Positions 9,007 to 15,944 of a DNA stretch of 64,000 bases are shown here, one piece after another. The DNA is taken from the NCBI GenBank assembly GCA_017547085.1, contig JAFYQM010000056.1, positions 1-64,000 of the forward strand. The letters are read 5' to 3'. This DNA is from Oscillibacter sp. Its GTDB lineage: Bacteria; Bacillota; Clostridia; Oscillospirales; Oscillospiraceae. The first letter of the stretch is position 1, and every line of letters begins with the position of its first letter. Position numbers and translations under genes: made by a program. The notes beneath the pieces were generated by a model. That model saw only the letters and a program-made list of their open reading frames with translations, did no database searches and was not told where the DNA came from.

Positions 9007-9053
9007 ACGAAACCCCTCCTGATCTCTCACAAATCAGAAGGGGTTCCGTGTTT
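9007..9053 (-). terminator. Terminator of the gap-pgk-larA-malic operon
   Basis: On the minus strand, CGGAACCCCTTCTGAT pairs imperfectly with ATCAGGAGGGGTTTCG just past the malic enzyme stop codon. The T tract after it is short. Confidence 0.65.
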
Positions 9054-9062
9054 CAAAAAAAC

Positions 9063-10235
9063 TCAAATCCGTGCCACGCCGGAATCATAGGCAGCCCGTT
9101 TGACTGCCGCTGCCACCACACCGGCCACGCGGGGATCAAAGGGCGCGGGGATGATATAGTCGGGAGACAGATCATCCCCCACCAGATCCGCCAGCGCCTG
9201 CGCCGCAGCGATCTTCATGGCATCATTAATGTCGCTGGCGCGGGCGTCCAGTGCACCGCGGAACAATCCAGGGAATACCAGCACATTATTGATCTGATTG
9301 GGGTAGTCGCTGCGTCCGGTAGAGACCACCTTCGCACCACCCGCCTTGGCGTCTTCGGGGAAAATCTCAGGGGTTGGGTTGGCACAACCAAACACGATAG
9401 CGTCGGCCGCCATGGTTCTGACCATCTCTGTCGTGACCAGATTGGGAGCCGAGAAGCCCATGAACACATCAGCGCCCACCAACGCATCTGCCAGCGCCCC
9501 TGTCTTGTGCTGACGATTTGTGACTTTAGCCATCTCGGCCATATAGGGGTTCAGGCCTTTCGTATGCCCCTCGCAGATGATACCGGGTCTGTCACACAGG
9601 GTAATATCCTTAAATCCAGCACTCAGCAGCAATCGGCACACAGACATACCCGCGGCACCGGCACCGTTGATGACGACCTTCACGGTTTCCTTGTCCTTCC
9701 CCACCACTTTTAAGGCATTGAGCAGACCGGCCAGCGCGATGACGGCCGTGCCATGCTGGTCATCGTGGAACACGGGAATGTCGCAGATTTCCTTGAGCCG
9801 CCGCTCAATCTCAAAGCAGCGGGGAGCGGAGATATCCTCCAGATTGATGCCGCCAAAGGAGCCCGCCAGCAAGGACACGGTACGGACAATTTCATCTGCA
9901 TCCTTACTACGGATGCACAGGGGAATAGCATCTACGTCGCCAAAAGCTTTGAAGAGCACGCCCTTGCCCTCCATGACCGGCATACCAGCCTCGGGCCCAA
10001 TGTCACCCAGACCCAAAACAGCGGTGCCGTCGGTAATGACCGCCACGGTGTTCCAGCGGCGGGTCAGTTCGAAGCTTTTGTTGATATCTTTCTGAATTTC
10101 AAGGCAGGGTTCCGCCACACCAGGCGTATAGGCCACAGACAGCGCTTCCTTGCTATCCACGGCAGCACGGGGTGTGACTTCTAATTTACCTTTCCACTCA
10201 TAATGCAATTTCAGAGATTCTTTTGCATAATCCAT
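9063..10235 (-). CDS. NAD-dependent malic enzyme (oxaloacetate-decarboxylating)
   Basis: The 390-residue protein is the short bacterial malic enzyme form without a phosphotransacetylase domain. Visible motifs are SVAYTPGVAEPC at the N-terminus, TDGTAVLGLGDIGPEAG with the substrate/metal region, FHDDQHGTA (metal site), and the nucleotide fold INGAGAAG. It should convert malate to pyruvate and CO2 while reducing NAD or NADP. It is the last gene of a four-gene operon, starting 12 bases after the LarA-like gene with AAAAGGAGA upstream. A malic enzyme next to a LarA-type racemase suggests that D-malate could be fed into it, but this is inference. Confidence 0.93.
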   Translation of the reverse strand: MDYAKESLKLHYEWKGKLEVTPRAAVDSKEALSVAYTPGVAEPCLEIQKDINKSFELTRRWNTVAVITDGTAVLGLGDIGPEAGMPVMEGKGVLFKAFGDVDAIPLCIRSKDADEIVRTVSLLAGSFGGINLEDISAPRCFEIERRLKEICDIPVFHDDQHGTAVIALAGLLNALKVVGKDKETVKVVINGAGAAGMSVCRLLLSAGFKDITLCDRPGIICEGHTKGLNPYMAEMAKVTNRQHKTGALADALVGADVFMGFSAPNLVTTEMVRTMAADAIVFGCANPTPEIFPEDAKAGGAKVVSTGRSDYPNQINNVLVFPGLFRGALDARASDINDAMKIAAAQALADLVGDDLSPDYIIPAPFDPRVAGVVAAAVKRAAYDSGVARI

Positions 10236-10247
10236 AGTGTCTCCTTT

Positions 10248-11498
10248 TCAGTTGGCTGCCCGGGGCAGGGTGGACCCACCGTAGGGCATGACCAAAACAG
10301 ACGCGCTGCCACCCAGCTTGGCTGCGGCAGCATCATATGCGGACTGCACCGTGTCAAACGGTGTCATAAACAGTGTTGTTACAAACTCCGGATCCAGATC
10401 GGACACCAGATAAATGTCCGCATGCTCCAGCACCATAGCAATGGCCGCCGCCTTGTGTCCACCCAGCCGAAACTCCCGCTGGATGCGTTCGATCAACTCC
10501 CGCGGTTTTTCCGCATCGGTGAGCCACTCTTCGAAAACGTGTTCTCCAAGACCTTCCTTGCAGGAGCCTACGAGGATCACAATGCCGCCGTCCCGCACCG
10601 CGTGTTTGGCATTGTCCAGCGCCTTTTGCGTCTGGTACAGGTTCAGATCCTTGGGTGCGCCGCCCTGCGAGACGATGACGATATCGGCACGTTTTTTGAT
10701 CTTTTTTTGATACAACGTATCCAGAAATGCACAGCCTGCCCGATGGGCGGCAGTCACATCGCCCGCCACGGCACGGATAATCTCCTTGTGCTCGTCCAGC
10801 ACCACATTCAGAATAAAGTCCACGCTGCAGATGGCAGCAGCCTCTTCAATATCCTTCCGCAATGGATTGGTGTCCAAATTGCCTGCACAGGCCTCTTCCT
10901 GTACCATCATGCTGTGATTGGACTGGATGGCAGCACGGGTGGAAACGCCGGGCATAATGGCTTTTGCACCGCCGGAGTATCCGGCAAAGTAATGATACTC
11001 AATGTTGCCCAGACAGATCCGGCGGTCAGCCTCCGCCACAGCGCGGGTGATATCCACCGGTGTACCGGCCGCCGTCACACCTAAATGAACGCAGTCTTCT
11101 GCATCACTGTCCACACAGCGAATCTCTGAAAAGGCCCGTTCTCCCGCCAGCTTTTTCATTTCCTCTTGGGTATGAGGGCGATGGCTGCCCAGCGCAAATA
11201 CCAGCGTGATGTCTTCGGACCGGATGCCTGCCTCATACAATTCGTCCAGCAGGGCGGGCATGACCTTATAAGTGGGCATAGGCCGGGTGATATCACTGGT
11301 GACGATGGCAATCTTTTCGCCGGGATGCACGATCTCCTTCAAACGCGGTGTCCTGATGGGCTCGGCCAGAGCCCGTCGAACCTCCGCTTCACCGGTCAGG
11401 CCCCGTGCCACCTCATTGGGCAGCAGGACCTGCTGTAGACTGCCGTCGGGGATATCCACGATTTGTACGCGGGTTCCGATCCCTAATTCCAGTTTCAT
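10248..11498 (-). CDS. LarA-family nickel-dependent hydroxyacid racemase homologue
   Basis: The 416-residue protein matches LarA: a DUF2088-type N-terminal half and a C-terminal half. Conserved features include GSHRPHT near residue 105, EYHYFAGYSGGAKAIMPG near residue 175 (histidine and cofactor-binding lysine) and SNHSMM near 195. LarA proteins use a nickel-pincer cofactor to racemise or epimerise 2-hydroxyacids such as lactate, malate or sugar acids. The start at 11498 follows GGGAGGTCTG and lies 2 bases after the pgk stop codon, so translation is probably coupled. No larB, larC or larE genes are visible here, so the cofactor genes must lie elsewhere. The substrate is unknown. Confidence 0.88.
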   Translation of the reverse strand: MKLELGIGTRVQIVDIPDGSLQQVLLPNEVARGLTGEAEVRRALAEPIRTPRLKEIVHPGEKIAIVTSDITRPMPTYKVMPALLDELYEAGIRSEDITLVFALGSHRPHTQEEMKKLAGERAFSEIRCVDSDAEDCVHLGVTAAGTPVDITRAVAEADRRICLGNIEYHYFAGYSGGAKAIMPGVSTRAAIQSNHSMMVQEEACAGNLDTNPLRKDIEEAAAICSVDFILNVVLDEHKEIIRAVAGDVTAAHRAGCAFLDTLYQKKIKKRADIVIVSQGGAPKDLNLYQTQKALDNAKHAVRDGGIVILVGSCKEGLGEHVFEEWLTDAEKPRELIERIQREFRLGGHKAAAIAMVLEHADIYLVSDLDPEFVTTLFMTPFDTVQSAYDAAAAKLGGSASVLVMPYGGSTLPRAAN

Positions 11499-11500
11499 CG

Positions 11501-12754
11501 TCAGACCTCCCACTTGGCAGCTGCGCAGCGAAGCGCCTTGACTACCGGCAGTTCTTCTCCGGTCAGGAACCGGATCAGGGCACCGCCGCCGGTGCAGATA
11601 TAATTGATCTGTTCGGTTTTTCCATACTTGGTGGTAGCGGTGATGCTGTCACCCCCCCCTACCACGGTATAGGCGCCGGTGTCGCCCAGCGCATCCCAAA
11701 CCGCTCTGGTGCCCAGTTCCGTTTCCGGCTGTTCAAATACGCCCATGGGGCCGTTGACAAACACCGTTTTGGAGGCCCGGACGATTTTCTGATAGTGTGC
11801 CGCCGTCTGACTGCCGATATCTGTCAGCGCGGCATCGGCAGGAATACCGCCAATCAAAGCTTCACGGCGCACACCGCCTTCCACCCACACAGCATCCAGC
11901 GGCAATACAATTTGATCGCCGTACTGTGCGAGCAGGCCCTTGGCAGTCTCGATAAATCCGCTATAGCCGGACTTTTCAATAAATGCCAGACTGCCTGCGC
12001 CGATCTCCTCTCCCCTGGCTGCCAGCAGGATGTTGCCGACAAGGCCTCCCGTGAGGATGTGGTCTGCAGCCCCCTTTCCCAGCACAGTTCGCAGCATCAA
12101 AAATGCATCGGAAATCTTGGCTCCGCCCAGCACAAAGGTGCAGGGGCGCTCCGGCTGTTCCATCAGGCCGGACACCACGCAGTACTCCTTTTCAAACAGG
12201 CGCCCCATGGCGGAAGGCAGCACCTGTTCAAAGCCGCACAAGGAAGGCTGGTCCCGATGGGCTGCTGCAAAAGCATCACAGACGTACAGGTCTGCCAGCG
12301 GAGCCAGCTTTCGCACCAGCAGGGTCTCCGCCTGCTCTTCGTGGCTCAACTGCAGCTTCAGTTCAAAGAGCGTCTGCTCCTCGGCCAGAAAACGCACATT
12401 GTCCAGCAGCAGAATCTCACCGTCCTGCAGAGAACAGATGGCTTGCTGCGCCGCAGGACCGCAAACATCAGGAATGAATTTCACCTCTCGCCCCAGCAGC
12501 TCGGAAAGGACCTTGCCATGAGGCTCTGTGGTGTAATAATTTTGATATTCAATGTCGCTGCCCTGATGGGCCAGAAGTACGGTCTTTGCGCCTTTGTCGG
12601 ACAACTCCCGCAGGGTCGGCACACAGGCCTGAATGCGGGAAATAGACTTCAGCGTACCGGTCTCCCGGTCCACCGGCTGATTGATGTCGATGCGGCAAAG
12701 CACGGTTTTGCCGCTGACGGATACTTCGTCAAGTGTGCGGATACCGTATCTCAT
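11501..12754 (-). CDS. pgk: Phosphoglycerate kinase, archaeal-like
   Basis: The 417-residue protein has the PGK fold: CRIDINQPVD at the N-terminus, the EPHGKVLSELLGREVKF stretch typical of archaeal rather than bacterial enzymes, GGAKISDAF in the nucleotide domain, FVNGPMGVFE, and the ATP loop GGGDSITAT. It should transfer phosphate between 1,3-bisphosphoglycerate and ADP. The start at 12754 rather than 12760 is chosen because GGAGG sits directly against the first ATG. It follows type II GAPDH by 18 bases and precedes the LarA-like gene by 2. A standard bacterial pgk is expected elsewhere in the genome, so this is probably a second, acquired form. Confidence 0.88.
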   Translation of the reverse strand: MRYGIRTLDEVSVSGKTVLCRIDINQPVDRETGTLKSISRIQACVPTLRELSDKGAKTVLLAHQGSDIEYQNYYTTEPHGKVLSELLGREVKFIPDVCGPAAQQAICSLQDGEILLLDNVRFLAEEQTLFELKLQLSHEEQAETLLVRKLAPLADLYVCDAFAAAHRDQPSLCGFEQVLPSAMGRLFEKEYCVVSGLMEQPERPCTFVLGGAKISDAFLMLRTVLGKGAADHILTGGLVGNILLAARGEEIGAGSLAFIEKSGYSGFIETAKGLLAQYGDQIVLPLDAVWVEGGVRREALIGGIPADAALTDIGSQTAAHYQKIVRASKTVFVNGPMGVFEQPETELGTRAVWDALGDTGAYTVVGGGDSITATTKYGKTEQINYICTGGGALIRFLTGEELPVVKALRCAAAKWEV

Positions 12755-12772
12755 ATGCATCCTCCTTGCTTT

Positions 12773-13825
12773 TTACTGTTCCTTCGGGCGGAAAATACCC
12801 TTGAACTGACCGATGTTGAGATATTTGTTGGTCATAGCGGTGCCTTCCTCGCGAGTCAGCTGCATGTTGCAGGCTGCACGGATGGCGTCCATGGTCTCGG
12901 GAATGGTAATGCTCTCCTGCGGGATGTGCAGTGCAAACATGATGTCATCGCCGCTTTCCACGATGCTGTCCGCCCACAGGCCGATCTCGTACAGGTCTCC
13001 GCGGGGACGCCCCAGATCGCGGCCATATTTAAAGAAAGAACTGTTGCCTGCAAAGCCCTCTTCAATGGTGACCACACGGATACGGGGATGTGCCCGGAAG
13101 GCAGCTTCCGCATCCGCCTTGCTGATCTTTTGCTTGCCGCTGACCACCACGGAGATAATGTGGCCGTGGGTGACAGGGGTATGCACCAAAATGCCGGTAG
13201 CAGAGATATGGGGCATGATGGTCATCAGGTCCAGTGCCTGATGGGAGGGGGCCTTCTCCATCTGCAGCGCGTTGATCAAACCGCGGTGGTAATCGCCGGG
13301 GTCTGCCATGCGGCGAATAATCGTAATGGCAACCTTTTCCACGCCAAAAACACGGTCCAGACAGTCCACAGCCCGGATGAGTCCAGTGGTATTGCAGGAG
13401 GTCAGCTTCAAATAGTTCTGGCCAACGCCCTTCTCATAGTTTGCGTAACCATGGAAGAACACATCGGCGATATCATTCTTCTCGCCGCCCTGAAAAATTG
13501 CCTTGACGCCTGCAGCCTCATAGAGTGCCTTGTTCTTTGCGCCGACACCGCCGGGAGAAGAATCCAGCATAACATCCACCTTACCGAGCAGGTCTTGAAA
13601 ACTTCCTGTAATGGGGATTCCCTGCGCATCCAGTGCGGAACTGTCAGCACCTTCGACAAGATACAAGTCATATGGCATGCCCTTTTCATACAGCGCGCGA
13701 ACCGACAGGGTAGGTGCGAGATCAGCCACGCCCACCAGCTCCATATCCTCCTGCATGGCAACGCCATCAGCCAGTCTTTGTCCTATTGTACCATAACCTG
13801 CTACACCAACACGAATCTTTTTCAT
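12773..13825 (-). CDS. Type II (archaeal-type) glyceraldehyde-3-phosphate dehydrogenase
   Basis: The 350-residue protein resembles archaeal GAPDH, not the common GapA. It begins with the Rossmann motif VGVAGYGTIGQRLA, and has the active cysteine in SCNTTGLIR (about residue 140), IIRRMADPGDYHRG, and HISATGILVHTPVTHGH in the catalytic domain. It should oxidise glyceraldehyde 3-phosphate with NAD or NADP in a phosphorylating reaction. The start at 13825 follows AAAAAGGAGATG; a longer frame to 13885 has no ribosome site. It heads the four-gene operon. Transfer from an archaeal-type source is inferred from resemblance. Confidence 0.9.
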   Translation of the reverse strand: MKKIRVGVAGYGTIGQRLADGVAMQEDMELVGVADLAPTLSVRALYEKGMPYDLYLVEGADSSALDAQGIPITGSFQDLLGKVDVMLDSSPGGVGAKNKALYEAAGVKAIFQGGEKNDIADVFFHGYANYEKGVGQNYLKLTSCNTTGLIRAVDCLDRVFGVEKVAITIIRRMADPGDYHRGLINALQMEKAPSHQALDLMTIMPHISATGILVHTPVTHGHIISVVVSGKQKISKADAEAAFRAHPRIRVVTIEEGFAGNSSFFKYGRDLGRPRGDLYEIGLWADSIVESGDDIMFALHIPQESITIPETMDAIRAACNMQLTREEGTAMTNKYLNIGQFKGIFRPKEQ

Positions 13826-13889
13826 GTCAACATCTCCTTTTTGTTCTATCTTATAAGCTAAAATTCTTTTCACGCCAATATGCATATGT

Positions 13890-13955
13890 TTGTATAAACA
13901 GATTTCATAATATAACTATACAAAACTTGCAGAAAAAATATGTTGCATCTGCAAC
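13890..13955 (-). promoter_or_regulatory. Candidate promoter/operator region of the gap-pgk-larA-malic operon
   Basis: Two symmetric features lie 65-130 bases upstream of the operon: TTGTATA and TATACAA separated by 20 bases, and the palindrome GTTGCA-TC-TGCAAC at 13942-13955. Either could bind a regulator. No clear -35/-10 pair was fixed. Confidence 0.35.
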
Positions 13956-14045
13956 GCACTCAAATTTTTTAGAAACCCACGAAAAACAGGAGAAGCAGAG
14001 CTGACCCAATGTATTGCAACTCCAAATGTAACAAGAAACAATTAA

Positions 14046-14222
14046 CGGCGCCGGGGAAATCCCAGCGCCGCCACCGTTCCAGCGACACACATTAACAAAT
14101 CAAAGTAGGACAACTGTCCAAAGCTCAGAACTATAAGCGAAGAAAAACCTCCCAAAACAGTTTTTTCTTGACCTGATCCAAAGTGCCAGACTTGAACTCC
14201 CGACACCCTACTCTCAAAAGGT
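14046..14222 (-). repeat. Decayed copy of the tRNA-Pro 3' half and its flank (attachment-site scar)
   Basis: This stretch matches 46872-47052 along its length. It has a GC-rich hairpin with loop GAAAT, a CAGAACTATAA block about 56 bases later, a degraded terminator, and then the tRNA-Pro 3' half (ACTTGAACTCCCGACA...CTCTCAAAAG against ACTCGAACTCCCGACA...CTCCCAAAGC). The 5' half of the tRNA is missing. It is read as an old attL-type site of a tRNA-Pro-targeting element. The 13826-14432 stretch holds no protein gene. Confidence 0.65.
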
Positions 14223-14249
14223 GTCCCGAAAATTTGATATGGCACTTTC

Positions 14250-14384
14250 CTGCATCGTTTTATATCGTTATTCTTGCAAATTGGAGCATCTCGAAACTAT
14301 CCTGCACTACAGTGTGCTTTGTGTGCTATTGCCCCGTGGGTCGATTGTGGGTCAAAAATTCTGCGTATTTATTGAGTAGCGACG
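14250..14384. repeat. 135-bp direct repeat, copy 1 (second at 19032)
   Basis: About 85-90% identical by eye to 19032-19166. Shared blocks include TTATTCTTGCAAATTGGAGC, GAAACTATCCTGCACTAC and GTGGGTCAAAAATTCTGCG. It lies 28 bases after the tRNA-Pro scar, so it probably represents the left end sequence of the element family. Confidence 0.8.
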
Positions 14385-14390
14385 ATTTTA

Positions 14391-14430
14391 AAACCGAGGA
14401 GGCATCGTTTTAAAATGCCTCCTCGGTTTA
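14391..14430 (-). terminator. Terminator of the five-tRNA operon
   Basis: Stem AAACCGAGGAGGCAT/ATGCCTCCTCGGTTT just downstream of tRNA-Tyr, followed on the minus strand by TTAAAATCG. Confidence 0.8.
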
Positions 14431-14432
14431 TT

Positions 14433-14516
14433 TGGTGGGCCAGGTTGGACTCGAACCAACGCAGAAACTTCCGGCGCATTTACAATGCGCTGCCATTGCC
14501 GCTAGGCGACTGACCC
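14433..14516 (-). tRNA. tRNA-Tyr (GTA)
   Basis: 84 bases including encoded CCA. The anticodon loop is TTGTAAA on stem GCGCA/TGCGC, giving GTA. It has the long variable arm expected of bacterial tRNA-Tyr. Last gene of the tRNA operon. Confidence 0.85.
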
Positions 14517-14523
14517 ATATGGC

Positions 14524-14594
14524 TGGGGCGGCTGGATTTGAACCAACGAATAACGGAGTCAGAGTCCGCTGCCTTACCACTTGGCTACGCCCCA
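14524..14594 (-). tRNA. tRNA-Gln (CTG)
   Basis: 71-base body with acceptor TGGGGCG/CGCCCCA. The anticodon loop is CTCTGAC, giving CTG. The 3' CCA is not encoded (GCC follows). Confidence 0.85.
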
Positions 14595-14600
14595 ATATGA

Positions 14601-14676
14601 TGGCGGGGGCAGGGCGACTTGAACACCCAACCAACGGGTTTGGAGACCGTTGCTCTTCCAATTGAGCTATACCCTC
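14601..14676 (-). tRNA. tRNA-Trp (CCA)
   Basis: 76 bases with encoded CCA. The anticodon loop is CTCCAAA, giving CCA. By my reading the acceptor stem has an A-C mismatch at its second pair and the anticodon stem a T-C mismatch at its last pair. Confidence 0.85.
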
Positions 14677-14679
14677 AAA

Positions 14680-14755
14680 TGGTGATGCCTGCGGGACTCG
14701 AACCCGCATTACCAGCTTGAGAGGCTGGCGTCCTGACCAATTAGACGAAGGCACC
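14680..14755 (-). tRNA. tRNA-Glu (CTC)
   Basis: 76 bases with encoded CCA. The anticodon stem is CCAGC/GCTGG with loop CTCTCAA, giving CTC. Confidence 0.88.
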
Positions 14756-14756
14756 A

Positions 14757-14833
14757 TGGAGATCCGCGCCGGATTCGAACCGGTCATTGCAACCGTGAAA
14801 GGGTTGTGTCCTAACCATTTAGACGAGCGGACC
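14757..14833 (-). tRNA. tRNA-Glu (TTC)
   Basis: 77 bases with encoded CCA. The anticodon stem is CAACC/GGTTG with loop CTTTCAC, giving TTC. First gene of the tRNA operon. Confidence 0.88.
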
Positions 14834-14860
14834 ATATGCAGGAAACATACATCCCTGCTA

Positions 14861-15097
14861 TCAGGCAACTGTGTTATCAATCACCAGAATGTCATCTATC
14901 CGAACATGCAGCATTGCCGCAAGACCGATCAAATTATCAACGGTCGGAAGCGCTGTTCCATTTTGCCATTTGTAAATGGCCTGCGGAGAATTAAATCCAA
15001 ATGCTACCTGCAGATCACGAACCGTAAGTCCGGCAGCCTTTCTCAGATTCACAATATTAGCCCCGGTCATTGCTAAGTCGATCGTTGGGAAGTCCAT
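14861..15097 (-). CDS. XRE-family helix-turn-helix protein
   Basis: The 78-residue protein is essentially one Cro/CI-type helix-turn-helix: NIVNLRKAAGLTVRDLQVAFGF, then SPQAIYKWQNGTALPTVDNLIGLAAML, ending near IDDILVI. It should bind DNA as a dimer, as an orphan regulator or an antitoxin-like protein. The start at 15097 has AAAAAGGAGG 11 bases upstream; GTG at 15109 falls inside that ribosome site and was rejected. It lies directly upstream of the tRNA operon in the same direction, in island DNA. No toxin partner is adjacent. Confidence 0.8.
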   Translation of the reverse strand: MDFPTIDLAMTGANIVNLRKAAGLTVRDLQVAFGFNSPQAIYKWQNGTALPTVDNLIGLAAMLHVRIDDILVIDNTVA

Positions 15098-15149
15098 CTT
15101 ACCAAACACCTCCTTTTTCTGAATTATCGTCTGCTAATCAGGTCGCAAA

Positions 15150-15183
15150 AAGCCGCTTGTCTTAAAATCAAGACAAGCGGCTT
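15150..15183. terminator. Bidirectional hairpin terminator
   Basis: Perfect stem AAGCCGCTTGTCTT/AAGACAAGCGGCTT between the small gene at 15228 and the XRE gene. The T tract is weak on both sides. Confidence 0.6.
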
Positions 15184-15227
15184 CAATAATTCAGAGAGGC
15201 TGATCCACGATAGACCTATCCGTCAGG

Positions 15228-15365
15228 TCAACAGGAACACCATCCAATCCTATTCTTCTGCTCATCTTGATAAGGGCGTGCTTCGCTATAGCTATATTCC
15301 TCATGCTGGAAGATAGCCTGCTGCCATTCGCTCTTATAGATGATTGCGGAAGAGATAGTCTTCAT
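15228..15365 (-). CDS. Possible 45-residue protein, unknown
   Basis: A short frame starting ATG at 15365 with AAAGGA eight bases upstream, encoding MKTISSAIIYKSEWQQAIFQ and then an acidic, tyrosine-rich segment ending GWCSC. It has no recognisable domain and no signal peptide. It sits alone on the minus strand between two hairpins in island DNA. The ribosome site is the only support, so it may not be translated. Confidence 0.35.
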   Translation of the reverse strand: MKTISSAIIYKSEWQQAIFQHEEYSYSEARPYQDEQKNRIGWCSC

Positions 15366-15484
15366 GATGGTTGTCCTTTCTGTAAAGTAGTTGTTCTTGG
15401 TTTCTGTCTGTATAATAGCACACAGATTGTGCGTTGTCATTCAACTTGTAGTTAAATTTTGGTTACATTTATCGTTGCCAAACT

Positions 15485-15513
15485 GAGCCGCCACATATAG
15501 TCTGTGGCGGCTC
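15485..15513. terminator. Hairpin upstream of the 15618 operon
   Basis: Stem GAGCCGCCACA/TGTGGCGGCTC followed by TTCCTAAT on the plus strand; likely a terminator or insulator. Confidence 0.5.
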
Positions 15514-15617
15514 TTCCTAATATGATACTGTAAGAGTGCATCTTAAGCTCTGTGTTTTTATATGTCAAAATTTCTGATATAGTTAATAATGACATTTTTT
15601 GAAGGAGGTGAACTACT

Positions 15618-15944
15618 TTGGGAAAGTACACCGATGACGAGATCCGAACCATGAAGAAAATCACATGCAAAATTGCAGCCGACTACCTCGGTATTGCACC
15701 GATGGCAGTAAGCATCGGAATGCAGCAGGAAAAACTTCCTATCGGTTTTGCCGTCCACCATCAAGATCACTACACAGACAGCTGGTCCTATAACATCATT
15801 GCGGAGCGCCTGATCGCATACAATCACGGAACTATATCAGAAGTACAAGTACAGGGCATTGAGAACAATTTGTCCCGAATCATCGAAGAATTCAGTGAAA
15901 TGAAAAAAGACTTAAGTTTTTTATTGCGCGGCAAGCAAGAATGA
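15618..15944 (+). CDS. Small DNA-binding-like protein of mobile DNA
   Basis: The 108-residue protein starts with TTG at 15618, supported by AAGGAGGTG seven bases upstream. Residues 15-45 (CKIAADYLGIAPMAVSIGM, then LPIGFAVHH) resemble the short helix-turn-helix of excisionase-like proteins. The C-terminus is a helical, probably coiled-coil segment (ENNLSRIIEEFSEMKKDLSF). Its stop overlaps the start of the next gene by four bases (ATGA), so the two are translationally coupled and probably act together. Its function is unknown. Confidence 0.65.
   Translation: MGKYTDDEIRTMKKITCKIAADYLGIAPMAVSIGMQQEKLPIGFAVHHQDHYTDSWSYNIIAERLIAYNHGTISEVQVQGIENNLSRIIEEFSEMKKDLSFLLRGKQE

Noticed and set aside
11405..13861. 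818-codon plus-strand frame opposite pgk and GAPDH
   Set aside because: It covers two well-identified genes on the other strand and resembles no protein; it is a codon-bias shadow.
14174..14222. Functional tRNA gene
   Set aside because: Only the 3' half is recognisable, T-stem pairing is broken and the 5' half is missing; kept as an attachment scar.
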